Below are positions 7,706 through 16,662 of a stretch of DNA of 29,156 nt, one piece after another. The stretch covers positions 1-29,156 of the forward strand of contig QFQB01000006.1 of the NCBI GenBank assembly GCA_003241475.1. The letters are read 5' to 3'. Positions within the stretch are counted from its first letter, which is position 1. Every line of letters starts with the position of its first letter. Under the pieces are notes generated by a model. The model worked only from the letters and a program-made list of their open reading frames with translations, did no database searches and was not told the DNA's origin. Both the position numbers and the translations under genes were made by a program. This stretch comes from Micavibrio aeruginosavorus (GTDB taxonomy: Bacteria > Pseudomonadota > Alphaproteobacteria > Micavibrionales > Micavibrionaceae).

Positions 7706-7770
7706 GCTTTTGGGCTGGATGGCTGGGTCATACAAGGCTACACTGTTTCTGAACCAATAAAGGGACGATC

Positions 7771-8436
7771 ATGAGTGATTATAACAACGAAGGCGATGAC
7801 GACAATCTGGACCTGCATCCGATCGTGATGATGGATACGCCGGGCATGGTTCGCGTCAAAAAAGGCGAAGAGATCAACATGACCCGTCTTGATCCGGCCA
7901 TTCGTGAAATCACGGTCGGCGTGGGCTGGGATCTAAAGAAATTCGAAGGCGATCCTATCGATGTCGATGCCAGCGTCTTCTTGCTCGATAAGAACGACAA
8001 AACGCGCGAGGACGAAGATTTCGTTTTCTACAACAACCTTGCCGGACGCGACGGCGCGGTCAAGCATATGGGCGATTCCCGCACGGGCGCCGGAGACGGC
8101 GATGACGAGCAGATCGCGATCGATTTGATGGCTTTGCCGTTCGAGGTTGTTAAAATCGCTTTTGTGCTTTCGATCTACGATCTTGATATGAACAGCAATA
8201 ATTTCACGATGGTCAAGAATGTCTATTTCCGCATCGTAAACAACGAGACGAACATGGAAACGTTCCGCTTTGAGCTGGACGAGGATATGGGCTCCGCCAC
8301 AGGGCTTTATATCGGCTATGTAGAGCGTGTCGGATCGGACTGGATTTATCGCGCCTTAGGAGAGCCTATCTATGGAGGACTGGCGAAAGTTGCTGGCGAT
8401 TTCGGCATTATAGTGACGCAAAATATTCGTGCTTGA
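7771..8436 (+). CDS. terD: TerD-family calcium-binding stress protein
   Basis: A 221-residue TerD-family protein with the usual run of motifs: ITVGVGWD (about residues 48-55), VDASVFLLD, FVFYNNL, GAGDGDDEQI (acidic calcium-binding loop) and a second half with VLSIYDLD and FRIVNN. In ter systems these cytoplasmic proteins (TerD, TerE, TerZ) associate with TerC and TerB near the membrane; which paralogue this is cannot be told from sequence alone. An acidic N-terminal extension of about 20 residues precedes the domain. AAAGGGA sits eight bases before the ATG. No terB, terC or terZ is seen in the window, so this is a partial ter set. The gene ends 17 bases before a strong bidirectional terminator, closing the plus-strand block that starts at 677. 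Confidence 0.9.
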   Translation: MSDYNNEGDDDNLDLHPIVMMDTPGMVRVKKGEEINMTRLDPAIREITVGVGWDLKKFEGDPIDVDASVFLLDKNDKTREDEDFVFYNNLAGRDGAVKHMGDSRTGAGDGDDEQIAIDLMALPFEVVKIAFVLSIYDLDMNSNNFTMVKNVYFRIVNNETNMETFRFELDEDMGSATGLYIGYVERVGSDWIYRALGEPIYGGLAKVAGDFGIIVTQNIRA

Positions 8437-8453
8437 TTGTATATCATCAGCAG

Positions 8454-8482
8454 AAAAAAGCCCGGCATTGCCGGGCTTTTTT
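8454..8482. terminator. Strong bidirectional intrinsic terminator between terD and the chemoreceptor gene
   Basis: GCCCGGC (8460-8466) pairs with GCCGGGC (8470-8476) around a three-base loop, flanked by six A on the left and six T on the right. It can therefore stop transcripts from both converging genes. Confidence 0.9.
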
Positions 8483-8483
8483 G

Positions 8484-10166
8484 TTAGGCGGCCTCTAAGG
8501 ACCGGATAAAGACATCAAACTCTTCACGAAGTGTTTCCGATTGTCTGGAAAGCTCATCAGCGGCGGAGAGAACTTGCTGTGAGGCCGATCCCGTACTGTT
8601 TGCGGCATCGCTGACCGAACCGATATTTTGCGTCACTTCCGAAGTGCCGGTGTAGGCTTCGCTGACGTTACGCGAAATTTCTTGCGTTGCGGACGTCTGT
8701 TCCTGAATGGCAGCGGAAATCGTTCCGGAAATTTCATCAATTTCGCGGATGATGCGGCAAATGGTTTCGATTGCATCCGCCGATGTCTGGCTGATGCTTT
8801 GAATATGGGCGATCTGGCTGGAAATTTCTTCCGTGGCTTTGGTTGATTCATTGGCAAGGTTTTTGACTTCCGATGCAACGACGGCAAAACCTTTTCCGGC
8901 CTCGCCTGCGCGAGCCGCTTCAATCGTCGCGTTGAGCGCGAGAAGATTGGTTTGTTCTGCAATCGCCGAAATAATCTGTGTGACCTCGCCGATTTTAAGG
9001 GCGGCATCAACCAGTTCAGAGACGCTTTGACCGGCTTTTTCCGCGTCTTCAACAGCACGGGCCGCTACTTGGGAAGATCTTGAAACCTGTGAAGAGATTT
9101 CATTGATGGACGAGGACAATTCTTCTGTGGCGCTTGCTACAGTCTGAACGTTGGCGGCAGCTTGTTGTGAGGCAGCGGCAACGGCGCCCGATTGTTTCGA
9201 TGTTTCTTCCGCGCTGGAAGACAAGGATTGCGCCGAGGCTTGTAGTTCCGTTGAAGCGCTGGCCACGAATTTTACAATATCGGCCATGGATAGCTGGAAT
9301 TTTTTGACGGCGGCATCGATTTTTACCTGCTTTTGCTCTTTGATGGCGCGATCCATTTCCTGTTCTGTCTCAAGACTCTTGGCCTTAACCATGTTGTCTT
9401 TGAAGATTTGGATAGCGCTGCTCATCACGCCGATCTCGTCTTTGCGGTCACGGTCCGGCACGTCTTTATCAAGATTGCCTTGAGCGAGGTAGTTCATATA
9501 GTCCGTTACGTTCGTGATCGGCTGGGCAATGGAGCGCACCAGCATGTGGACGATAAACAGGCCGAACAGGAATAAACCTATCACAAGGCTAAAAGATACA
9601 ATCTGGTTCTGGCGAAGAGCTACATCCGCCGTGCCGCCGGCCGTCGCTGCGTTTCTTTCGTTAACCGCAACAATCCCGGAAATGTCTTTGGTTATCGCAT
9701 CGTAAATCTTTACGGAATCTTTTGCGGTCTGGATAGCCTGCTCTTCATTGCCCGAAAACTTCAATTGTTCTATGTGCTTCGAAACAACAAGATATTCGTT
9801 CCATTGTTTTATAAAATTATCATAGAAGCCTCGTTGTTCGTCTTGATCAGGTCGAATCATTGGTTCGTATTCACCTGAGATTTTTGTAATTCGCTCGGCT
9901 GCGGCCGCCATGCGTTGTTCATAGCGTTGAAGATCAGCTTCGGTATGAGAAAGCAAAAAAGCGTACTGCGACCTGCGGTAATCTGAAACCGCAAGGTTGA
10001 TATTCAGGACTTTTGTTATGCGGGGGAGCAAATCGTCGGAAATGACATCGGTTTGCCTTCCGACCTGCGTAACGCCGAAATATTGCACAACATTTCCTAT
10101 AGCAACCAGCGCCAGAAAGAATAGAACGGGAAATAGAATTTTGAATTTGATCTTTAGATTTTTCAT
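8484..10166 (-). CDS. Methyl-accepting chemotaxis protein
   Basis: A 560-residue transmembrane chemoreceptor. The order is TM1 (about 9-30), a periplasmic four-helix-bundle ligand domain of about 155 residues, TM2 (about 188-210), HAMP (about 211-263), and a long cytoplasmic signalling coiled coil. The hairpin tip that contacts CheA and CheW is plain at residues 404-438, with EQTNLLALNATIEAARAG and GFAVVASEVKNLA. The ligand is unknown. No C-terminal pentapeptide for CheR or CheB docking is present; the protein ends in SLEAA. No other chemotaxis gene lies nearby, so it is an orphan receptor here. It converges on terD with a shared terminator and has a 129-base upstream gap (10167-10295) in which I see no clear promoter, sigma28-type or otherwise. 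Confidence 0.95.
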   Translation of the reverse strand: MKNLKIKFKILFPVLFFLALVAIGNVVQYFGVTQVGRQTDVISDDLLPRITKVLNINLAVSDYRRSQYAFLLSHTEADLQRYEQRMAAAAERITKISGEYEPMIRPDQDEQRGFYDNFIKQWNEYLVVSKHIEQLKFSGNEEQAIQTAKDSVKIYDAITKDISGIVAVNERNAATAGGTADVALRQNQIVSFSLVIGLFLFGLFIVHMLVRSIAQPITNVTDYMNYLAQGNLDKDVPDRDRKDEIGVMSSAIQIFKDNMVKAKSLETEQEMDRAIKEQKQVKIDAAVKKFQLSMADIVKFVASASTELQASAQSLSSSAEETSKQSGAVAAASQQAAANVQTVASATEELSSSINEISSQVSRSSQVAARAVEDAEKAGQSVSELVDAALKIGEVTQIISAIAEQTNLLALNATIEAARAGEAGKGFAVVASEVKNLANESTKATEEISSQIAHIQSISQTSADAIETICRIIREIDEISGTISAAIQEQTSATQEISRNVSEAYTGTSEVTQNIGSVSDAANSTGSASQQVLSAADELSRQSETLREEFDVFIRSLEAA

Positions 10167-10295
10167 AGCATTTCTCTCTGGACATGGCTTAGTTTGGGTC
10201 GTACGCGGAAAAAATTAACGAAGATTTACTTAGATTAAGCAGGCATGAAGGCGGAAGCCTACCTACCAGGATATGCGTACTTTAGGAAATTGCAA

Positions 10296-10802
10296 TTAAA
10301 ACCCGCGGCCATTCTTCATGCCGAGCAAGGCCTGCGGTTTAATTTTCGGCGCTTTACTGCCGCCGCCGCGTCTTGCATCGCGGAAACGCTCGTCTCCGCC
10401 TAGTTCGCGCTCTGCAATCTCATCAATGTCCGGAACTATATCCATCTTGATGTCCTGGATGCAGGCGCGGAAGAAATTACAGCACTTTTCTTCCCAGCCG
10501 TAGAGTTCAATGGTTTCATCTTTACGACGAATCTGAAAAATCGTGGGCGACCATTGGCCAGAAACAACAGGTTTTGCATAAATGAAAACCATTTGCTCGA
10601 CAGGCGGTTTGCCATCTTCGGGATTGTCGTAAAGAAACTGGATTTCGGCTTCTACCTCGTCGCCTTCATTGTTCATCCGGACTTCGGCCATGGCTGTGAT
10701 GCCTTTTTCGGGGTCATACGCAGACCACGGACAGGTTTCGTAGCGAGACAGGACGTACCCGACCCCCAACTTGTCCATCAAATCCTTTATTTGCACGCGC
10801 AT
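10296..10802 (-). CDS. Unrecognised conserved-looking cytoplasmic protein downstream of xseA
   Basis: A 168-residue protein of unknown function. The N-terminal about 125 residues look like a compact alpha/beta domain (MRVQIKDLMDKLGVGYVLS, then strands with AEIQFLYDN and QMVFIYAKP), followed by ELYGWEEKCCNFFRACIQD with three cysteines. The C-terminal tail is rich in Gly, Arg and Lys (RDARRGGGSKAPKIK) and probably disordered. The start at 10802 is preferred over 10826 because AGAGG lies five bases before it. It follows xseA by 44 bases on the same strand without a terminator, so co-transcription with xseA is likely. That position alone does not show a DNA-repair role. Confidence 0.7.
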   Translation of the reverse strand: MRVQIKDLMDKLGVGYVLSRYETCPWSAYDPEKGITAMAEVRMNNEGDEVEAEIQFLYDNPEDGKPPVEQMVFIYAKPVVSGQWSPTIFQIRRKDETIELYGWEEKCCNFFRACIQDIKMDIVPDIDEIAERELGGDERFRDARRGGGSKAPKIKPQALLGMKNGRGF

Positions 10803-10846
10803 GATGCCTCTTTCTTTTCGTATCATAGCACAAAAAGCAACAAAAT

Positions 10847-12193
10847 TTACGCTTTGCGGACGTTTAAGTGGCCTTCGTCCTTGAATTGCAGGGCCAAAAC
10901 GTCTTCTTTTTGGGCATCTTGGGCGGTTGATACGACTTTGCCGTCCTGTCCGCGGACCACCGCATAACCGCGTTCCAGCACCTTTTTGAAAGATAGGCTT
11001 TCGAGCATGCGGACCGTATGGTCGAGATGCTTTTGCGGATCTTTAAGCAGGTTGATACCGGCGCGTTCAAGGGAGGGGGCTACCAGCGAGAGGTGACGGG
11101 TCTTTTCGCCGATCAAAGTGCGGGGATGCCTTGGGACGAGCGGAGCCAGAATCTGGCTTTTGCGCGAGACCATGCGCTCGAACCCGTGCAGTAATTTGTC
11201 CGCCGTATTGTCGAGCGTCTGCGCTTTGAGGTTCAAGAGCTGGGCTGGATCACCGAGTTTGGCGCGGGCAGCCTCAAGGCGGGAGGAAAGTTCGGAAAGA
11301 CGCCGGGAAACTGCGTGTGTCATGCGCTGTTCGTCGCGCCGGACGGCATTCAAGAGGTCGATGCGGACGGGGACGGATCGCTCGGCGGCCCCTGTGGGTG
11401 TGGGCGCTCGAAGGTCGGCGGCATAATCAATAAGGGTCGTGTCGGTTTCATGGCCAACGGCCGAGATCAGGGGAATGACGGAGGCCGCCGCCGCACGCAC
11501 GACATTTTCTTCATTAAAGGCCATGAGGTCTTCCAGACTGCCGCCGCCGCGCGCCACAATAATCAGGTCCGGTTTTTGCGCCATCGCGTTGAAGCCTTGG
11601 ATGGCCGTTGCAATCTGATCCGCCGCGCCGGTTCCCTGAACCGCCACGGGCCAGACAAGAATATGGCGCGGGAAGCGTTCCGAAATACGGTGAATGATAT
11701 CGCGAATAACGGCGCCGGTGGGGGATGTTACAACGCCGATGACATTGGGCAAAAACGGGATCGGTTTTTTGCGGTTTTCATCGAACAAGCCTTCAGCAGC
11801 CAGTTTTTTGCGGCGGTCTTCGAGCATTTTCAAAAGCGCGCCTTCGCCTGCCAGCTCCATGGAATCAATCACAAGCTGGTATCGGGAGTTTTTGGGATAG
11901 CTGGTCATCTTGCCGGTGATGACGACATCCAGTCCGTCTTCGGGGCGAAGGCCGAGTTTGGCCATAGTGCCTTTCCAGCACACGATATTGATGACAGAGT
12001 CTTCGTCTTTCAGATCACCATATAAATGTCCTGAGGATGCGAGTTTCAATCCCGACAATTCGCCGCGCACGCGCACGCGGCCATAGGTTTCCTCCAAAGT
12101 TCTCTTTAGGGAAAAGGCGAGCTCGGACACGCTCATTTCCGGAACGTTGCTACGCTTTGTTGTGGCTGCTACAGTGAAGAGGTCTTCTGTCAT
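10847..12193 (-). CDS. xseA: Exodeoxyribonuclease VII large subunit
   Basis: This 448-residue protein is the catalytic subunit of ExoVII, which with XseB degrades single-stranded DNA from both ends. The N-terminal OB-fold is at about residues 15-115 (SVSELAFSLKRTLEETYGRV, SGHLYGDLKD). The catalytic core follows with IGVVTSPTGAVIRDI, IIVARGGGSLEDLMAFN and ISAVGHETDTTLIDYAADLR, then APTPTGAAE. A long helical, coiled-coil-prone region and a short C-terminal domain (VLERGYAVVRGQDGKVV) complete the usual layout. Length is normal for the family. The small subunit xseB is not in the window. The gene is divergent from putA with only 54 bases between the two starts. Confidence 0.97.
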   Translation of the reverse strand: MTEDLFTVAATTKRSNVPEMSVSELAFSLKRTLEETYGRVRVRGELSGLKLASSGHLYGDLKDEDSVINIVCWKGTMAKLGLRPEDGLDVVITGKMTSYPKNSRYQLVIDSMELAGEGALLKMLEDRRKKLAAEGLFDENRKKPIPFLPNVIGVVTSPTGAVIRDIIHRISERFPRHILVWPVAVQGTGAADQIATAIQGFNAMAQKPDLIIVARGGGSLEDLMAFNEENVVRAAAASVIPLISAVGHETDTTLIDYAADLRAPTPTGAAERSVPVRIDLLNAVRRDEQRMTHAVSRRLSELSSRLEAARAKLGDPAQLLNLKAQTLDNTADKLLHGFERMVSRKSQILAPLVPRHPRTLIGEKTRHLSLVAPSLERAGINLLKDPQKHLDHTVRMLESLSFKKVLERGYAVVRGQDGKVVSTAQDAQKEDVLALQFKDEGHLNVRKA

Positions 12194-12203
12194 GATGGTC
12201 GAT

Positions 12204-12230
12204 AGTATAGAGTGGTTGCATAAATCTCAA
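12204..12230 (-). promoter_or_regulatory. Possible xseA promoter giving a very short leader
   Basis: On the minus strand, TTGAGA (12225-12230) and TATACT (12204-12209) are each one base from consensus with a 15-base spacer, which is short. The -10 box ends only 10 bases before the xseA ATG, so a transcript would be leaderless or nearly so, and no Shine-Dalgarno sequence is seen there. Confidence 0.35.
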
Positions 12231-12247
12231 CCGATGGATTATCCGCC

Positions 12248-15200
12248 ATGGCCCGCGACTATTTCCAGTCTCTTCCCCGCTATCTGGCGATGCCGGAAAA
12301 AGAATGCGTCGATGGGTTGGTTTCCGCGCTTGATTGGGATGGCGGGCGGGCGCAACGCGTTTCGCAAAAGACAATCGAAATGATCGAGGCGATGCGCGGG
12401 GCCAAGCGCCGCTCGGGTAGCATCGAAAGCTTCTTTCAAACTTACAGCCTGTCCACGCAAGAGGGGCTGGCTTTGATGTCTTTAGCCGAAGCCTTGCTGC
12501 GGGTGCCGGATGCCGCCACAGCCAACAATTTGATCCGCGACAAGATCGCCCGCACCAAATGGATCAAGGAGGGCGGGGCGGTCGATGACTGGATGCTCCG
12601 CATGGCGGGAATGGGGCTGTCTGTTTCCAAGGCGACCTTAAACGGGCCACTTTCACGACTGGGCGAGCCTGTTATCCGCAAGGCGATGCAGGAGGGTATG
12701 AAACTGCTTGGCGGACAGTTCGTGCTGGGCCAGAAAATCGATGAGGCCCTTAAAAATGCTGCGGTCCTGACGGCAGAAAAAAACTATCTGTTTTCCTATG
12801 ACATGCTGGGCGAGGGTGCCCGCACCATGGAAGATGCCGAGGCCTATTTCAAACTGTATGAAGATGCCATCGAGGCCATCGGACAGGCAAGGGGCCGCGG
12901 CGATGCCCCGGCACCCGGCATATCGGTCAAGCTTTCGGCGCTACACCCCCGCTACAGTGCTGCTCAGGAAGAATATTGTCTTCCGGCCTTGATCGCCAAG
13001 TTAAGCGTCCTTTGCCGCAAAGCCGCCAATTACAACATTTGCCTGACCGTTGACGCCGAAGAAGCCGACCGGCTGGAAATTTCCCTTAAGATCGTCCGTG
13101 CGATGGCGGAAGATATCACCCTGACAGGATGGGAAGGGTTCGGTCTTGCCGTTCAGGCCTACAGTAAAAGAGCCTTGCCGCTGATCGAGGGTTTGATCGC
13201 GCTGGCGCAGGACAGCGGCCGCCGCATCCAGATTCGTCTCGTCAAAGGGGCTTATTGGGATGCGGAGATCAAACGGGCTCAGGTGAAGGGGCTGGACGAT
13301 TATCCGGTTTTTACCCGCAAGCGCCATACCGATCTTTCCTACCTTGCCTGCGCTCAAAAATTGCTGCGGGCGCGGGAATATGTTTACCCGATGTTCGGGA
13401 CGCACAATGCCCACACGGTGCAAGCGATTCTGGATATGGATAGCGGAAGCCGGAACGGGTTTGAATTCCAGCGGCTGTTCGGCATGGGCGATGCGCTTTA
13501 TGACCGATTGCTGGAGACGGAAAAGCCTTCCGTTCGCATTTATGCGCCTGTCGGCGTGCATCGCGATCTTTTGCCTTATCTGGTGCGGCGGTTGCTGGAG
13601 AACGGCGCCAATTCCTCTTTTGTGGGCAAGGTATTCGATCCCATGGTTATGCCGCAGATGCTGGCTGGCGATCCGCTGGAAGAAGTCCTTGAACAGGGCG
13701 GCGGGCCGCACCCGTCTATCCCGTTGCCGCGCAATATCTTCATGGATCGCCTCAACTCGCGCGGCGTCGATCTGGACGATGCGCAGACTTTGCAGTCTTT
13801 GCTGCAACAGATGGATGAGGCATTCGAGGCCCGCGGCCTTATTTGCGCCTCTCTTATCGATGGGCGGTCTGCGCCGACCGGCATCGGCGTCGACATCACC
13901 AGTCCTTCCGATTATATGCATAAGATCGGAACCGCTTATTACGCCAACGAGGACTTGGCGGATCAAGCGTTTGCCGCGGCGGAGGCTGGCTTTTCGGCGT
14001 GGAGCAGGACATCCTCTTCGCACCGCGCGTCCATCTTGAACAAAATCGCCGATCTTTATCAGGACAACGAGGCTTTATTGCTTTCATTGTGCGTGAATGA
14101 GGCAGGAAAGACTTTGTCCGATGCGGTCGCCGAGGTGCGCGAGGCGGTCGATTTTTGCCGATATTATGCTGCGGTTGGCGAGGCTGATTTCCATGAAAAC
14201 GGCAGAAATCTGAGCACCTACACAGGCGAGAGCAATAAAATTATGCTGCAGGGTCGCGGAACCTTCGTTTGTATAAGCCCGTGGAACTTCCCCTTGGCTA
14301 TTTTCACCGGCCAGATCGCGGCGGCGCTTATGGCAGGCAATGCCGTTGTCGCAAAACCTGCCGAACAAACGCCGTTTATTGCGCTTGAAGCCGTGCGTCT
14401 GATGCACAAGGCAGGCGTGCCTGCGGGGGCGCTTCAATTGCTGATCGGCGACGGGCGGGTCGGGGAAATCATCGTGCAGCATAAGAATGTTGCGGGGATC
14501 GCTTTCACAGGGTCTACGGGGGCCGCTTTTTCCATCAATCGCGCCTTGGCGGCCAAGGATGGACCGATTGCGCCGTTCATTGCCGAAACCGGAGGCCAGA
14601 ACGCTATTATCGTCGATTCCTCCGCGTTGATCGAACAGGTTGTGGATGATGTGGTTTTGTCGGCCTTTGGCTCTGCGGGACAGCGCTGTTCTGCCGCGCG
14701 GGTTCTTTTTGTGCAGCAGGAGATTGCTGATAAAACCATCAAAATGCTGCAAGGGGCGATGGCCGAGCTTAAGCTGGGCAACCCGCAGATTTACAGCACT
14801 GATATCGGCCCGTTGATCGACGAAGAAGCGCTGGCGACCCTGCAGCAGCATAAATCGACGCTGGAAGGGATCGGCAAATTCATAGCCCAGGCGCCGCTTT
14901 CAGAAGAATTGCGCAAGCAAGGGCATTATTTTGCGCCTATTGCTTTTGAAATCAATGGGTTGTCTGACCTTAAAAAAGAGATTTTCGGCCCTGCGCTTCA
15001 TATTATCCGCTATCAGGCGGGGCAATTGCCAGCCGTTATCCGCGAAATCAACGGCAGCGGCTATGGTTTGACCTTTGGCTATCATACCCGCGTTGATGCG
15101 GCGGCGGCCAAAGCCATTCAGGAAATTGCGGCAGGAAATGTCTATATCAACCGCTCCATCACAGGGGCGGTGGTCGGTGTTCAGCCCTTTGGCGGGAACG

Positions 15201-15328
15201 GACTGTCCGGAACAGGGCCGAAGGCTGGCGGGCCGTATTACCTGCACCGCTTTGCGGTCGAGAAGACGGTTTCCATCAATACCACGGCGGCGGGCGGCAA
15301 TACCTCGCTTGTCATGCTGGACGATTAA
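12248..15328 (+). CDS. putA: PutA, bifunctional proline dehydrogenase / L-glutamate-gamma-semialdehyde dehydrogenase
   Basis: This 1026-residue protein oxidises proline to glutamate in two steps. The PRODH barrel (to about residue 460) shows FTRKRHTDLSYLACA, MFGTHNAHT, EFQRLFGMGDALYDRL and RIYAPVGVHRDLLPYLVRR, which carry the FAD and proline-binding residues. The aldehyde dehydrogenase part has CISPWNFPLAIFTGQ, GIAFTGSTG, the general base E780 in ETGGQN, the nucleophile C814 in GSAGQRCSAA and EIFGPALH. It ends with QPFGGNGLSGTGPKAGGP. There is no N-terminal ribbon-helix-helix DNA-binding domain and no long C-terminal extension, so it is a short, non-regulatory PutA of the kind common in alphaproteobacteria. 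The ATG at 12248 leaves 54 bases to the divergent xseA start. It is followed by purD. Confidence 0.97.
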   Translation: MARDYFQSLPRYLAMPEKECVDGLVSALDWDGGRAQRVSQKTIEMIEAMRGAKRRSGSIESFFQTYSLSTQEGLALMSLAEALLRVPDAATANNLIRDKIARTKWIKEGGAVDDWMLRMAGMGLSVSKATLNGPLSRLGEPVIRKAMQEGMKLLGGQFVLGQKIDEALKNAAVLTAEKNYLFSYDMLGEGARTMEDAEAYFKLYEDAIEAIGQARGRGDAPAPGISVKLSALHPRYSAAQEEYCLPALIAKLSVLCRKAANYNICLTVDAEEADRLEISLKIVRAMAEDITLTGWEGFGLAVQAYSKRALPLIEGLIALAQDSGRRIQIRLVKGAYWDAEIKRAQVKGLDDYPVFTRKRHTDLSYLACAQKLLRAREYVYPMFGTHNAHTVQAILDMDSGSRNGFEFQRLFGMGDALYDRLLETEKPSVRIYAPVGVHRDLLPYLVRRLLENGANSSFVGKVFDPMVMPQMLAGDPLEEVLEQGGGPHPSIPLPRNIFMDRLNSRGVDLDDAQTLQSLLQQMDEAFEARGLICASLIDGRSAPTGIGVDITSPSDYMHKIGTAYYANEDLADQAFAAAEAGFSAWSRTSSSHRASILNKIADLYQDNEALLLSLCVNEAGKTLSDAVAEVREAVDFCRYYAAVGEADFHENGRNLSTYTGESNKIMLQGRGTFVCISPWNFPLAIFTGQIAAALMAGNAVVAKPAEQTPFIALEAVRLMHKAGVPAGALQLLIGDGRVGEIIVQHKNVAGIAFTGSTGAAFSINRALAAKDGPIAPFIAETGGQNAIIVDSSALIEQVVDDVVLSAFGSAGQRCSAARVLFVQQEIADKTIKMLQGAMAELKLGNPQIYSTDIGPLIDEEALATLQQHKSTLEGIGKFIAQAPLSEELRKQGHYFAPIAFEINGLSDLKKEIFGPALHIIRYQAGQLPAVIREINGSGYGLTFGYHTRVDAAAAKAIQEIAAGNVYINRSITGAVVGVQPFGGNGLSGTGPKAGGPYYLHRFAVEKTVSINTTAAGGNTSLVMLDD

Positions 15329-15366
15329 AGGCATAGTGCCGCCGATATTCATAAGGAGGCATTTCC

Positions 15367-16662
15367 ATGAAGGTTTTGTTGATCGGATCGGGCGGACGCG
15401 AACATGCTTTGGCGTGGAAAATTGCCGCCAGTCCCAAGTGCAGCAAATTATATTGCGCACCCGGCAATCCCGGTATTGCGGATGTGGCCGAACTTTGCCC
15501 TGTCTCCGTTGATGATATTTCCGGCCTTGTGAAACTGGCACAGGATTTGGCCATTGATTTTGTGGTGGTCGGGCCTGAAGGGCCGCTGGTGGCAGGTTTG
15601 GTCGATGCGCTGGAGGCCTCGGGCATTCCCGCTTTCGGGCCGAAAAAGGATGCTGCGCAACTGGAAGGCTCCAAAGGCTTTACCAAGGATTTGTGTAGCA
15701 AATACGATATTCCTACAGCAGGCTACGGGCGCTTCGCTGATGCGGCCAAGGCTGAAGAATTTATCCGCAAAACCGGCGCGCCGATCGTGGTCAAGGCGGA
15801 CGGTTTGGCGGCCGGCAAAGGCGTTATTATTGCATCAACCGTGGATGAGGCCGTTGCGGCCGTCCAAGATATGCTGGCCGGCAACGCATTCGGCGCGGCG
15901 GGTCACGAGGTTGTGGTCGAAGAGTATATGGATGGCGAGGAGTTGAGCTTTTTCGCCCTGTGCGATGGCACAACGGTGCTACCCTTTACGTCTGCGCAGG
16001 ACCATAAGCGCGTCGGGGAGGGCGATACAGGTTTGAATACGGGCGGCATGGGAGCCTACTCGCCGGCGCACTTTATGGATTACGACCTGCAGCAAAAAAT
16101 CATGCAACGGATTATCCTGCCCACGGCCAAAGGCATGGCCAAGGACGGTCATCCATTTCAGGGCGTGTTTTTTGCCGGCATTATGGTGGTAAAAGATGAT
16201 CCTTATCTGATCGAATACAATGCCCGTTTCGGGGACCCAGAAACGCAGCCGATGATGATGCGGCTGGAAAATGATCTGCTGGAATTGCTGCACGCTTGCG
16301 CTACCGGAAAACTGGATGCGCACCCGTCTTTGACTTTTTCGGACAAAGCCGCAATGGGCGTGGTTCTGGCGGCAAAGGGGTATCCCGGATCTTACGCCAA
16401 AGGTGGTTCTATCAAGGGAATTGATAGCGCGGATGCACTCTCCGAAACCAAGGTATTCCACGCCGGAACATCAAAAAATACTGCAGGGGACCTGGTGAGC
16501 AGCGGCGGGCGGGTGTTGTGTGTCACGGCCCTCGCGGATACTATCGCCGAAGCGCAGCAAAAGGCTTATCAGGCCGTCGATAAAATTGATTTTGCCGATG
16601 GTTTCTGCCGCCGCGATATCGGCTGGCGGGCGATCAAGGCGGGAAAATCCAAAGCGGCCTAA
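15367..16662 (+). CDS. purD: Phosphoribosylamine-glycine ligase (GARS)
   Basis: This 431-residue ATP-grasp enzyme performs the second step of purine synthesis, joining glycine to phosphoribosylamine. Diagnostic segments are GSGGREHALAWKI at the N-terminus, VVGPEGPLVAGLVD, the ATP-grasp strand VVKADGLAAGKGVIIA, LNTGGMGAYSPA and the metal-binding YNARFGDPETQPMMM. Full length. The start is fixed by AAGGAGG (15352-15358) eight bases upstream. It lies 38 bases after putA on the same strand. Its stop overlaps the tail of the convergent tadA by four bases, leaving no room for a separate terminator. Confidence 0.98.
   Translation: MKVLLIGSGGREHALAWKIAASPKCSKLYCAPGNPGIADVAELCPVSVDDISGLVKLAQDLAIDFVVVGPEGPLVAGLVDALEASGIPAFGPKKDAAQLEGSKGFTKDLCSKYDIPTAGYGRFADAAKAEEFIRKTGAPIVVKADGLAAGKGVIIASTVDEAVAAVQDMLAGNAFGAAGHEVVVEEYMDGEELSFFALCDGTTVLPFTSAQDHKRVGEGDTGLNTGGMGAYSPAHFMDYDLQQKIMQRIILPTAKGMAKDGHPFQGVFFAGIMVVKDDPYLIEYNARFGDPETQPMMMRLENDLLELLHACATGKLDAHPSLTFSDKAAMGVVLAAKGYPGSYAKGGSIKGIDSADALSETKVFHAGTSKNTAGDLVSSGGRVLCVTALADTIAEAQQKAYQAVDKIDFADGFCRRDIGWRAIKAGKSKAA

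Noticed and set aside
10248..10259. AGGC-GGAA-GCCT hairpin in the gap upstream of the chemoreceptor gene
   Set aside because: A four-pair stem without a T-run in either direction; not a credible terminator.
11315..12025. A 236-codon open frame on the plus strand opposite xseA
   Set aside because: It lies wholly antisense to a strongly supported xseA and has no recognisable domain; it is a coding shadow.
13001..14023. A 340-codon open frame on the minus strand opposite putA
   Set aside because: It lies antisense to intact PutA catalytic domains, with a composition (many Arg, His, Ile) typical of reverse-strand shadows.
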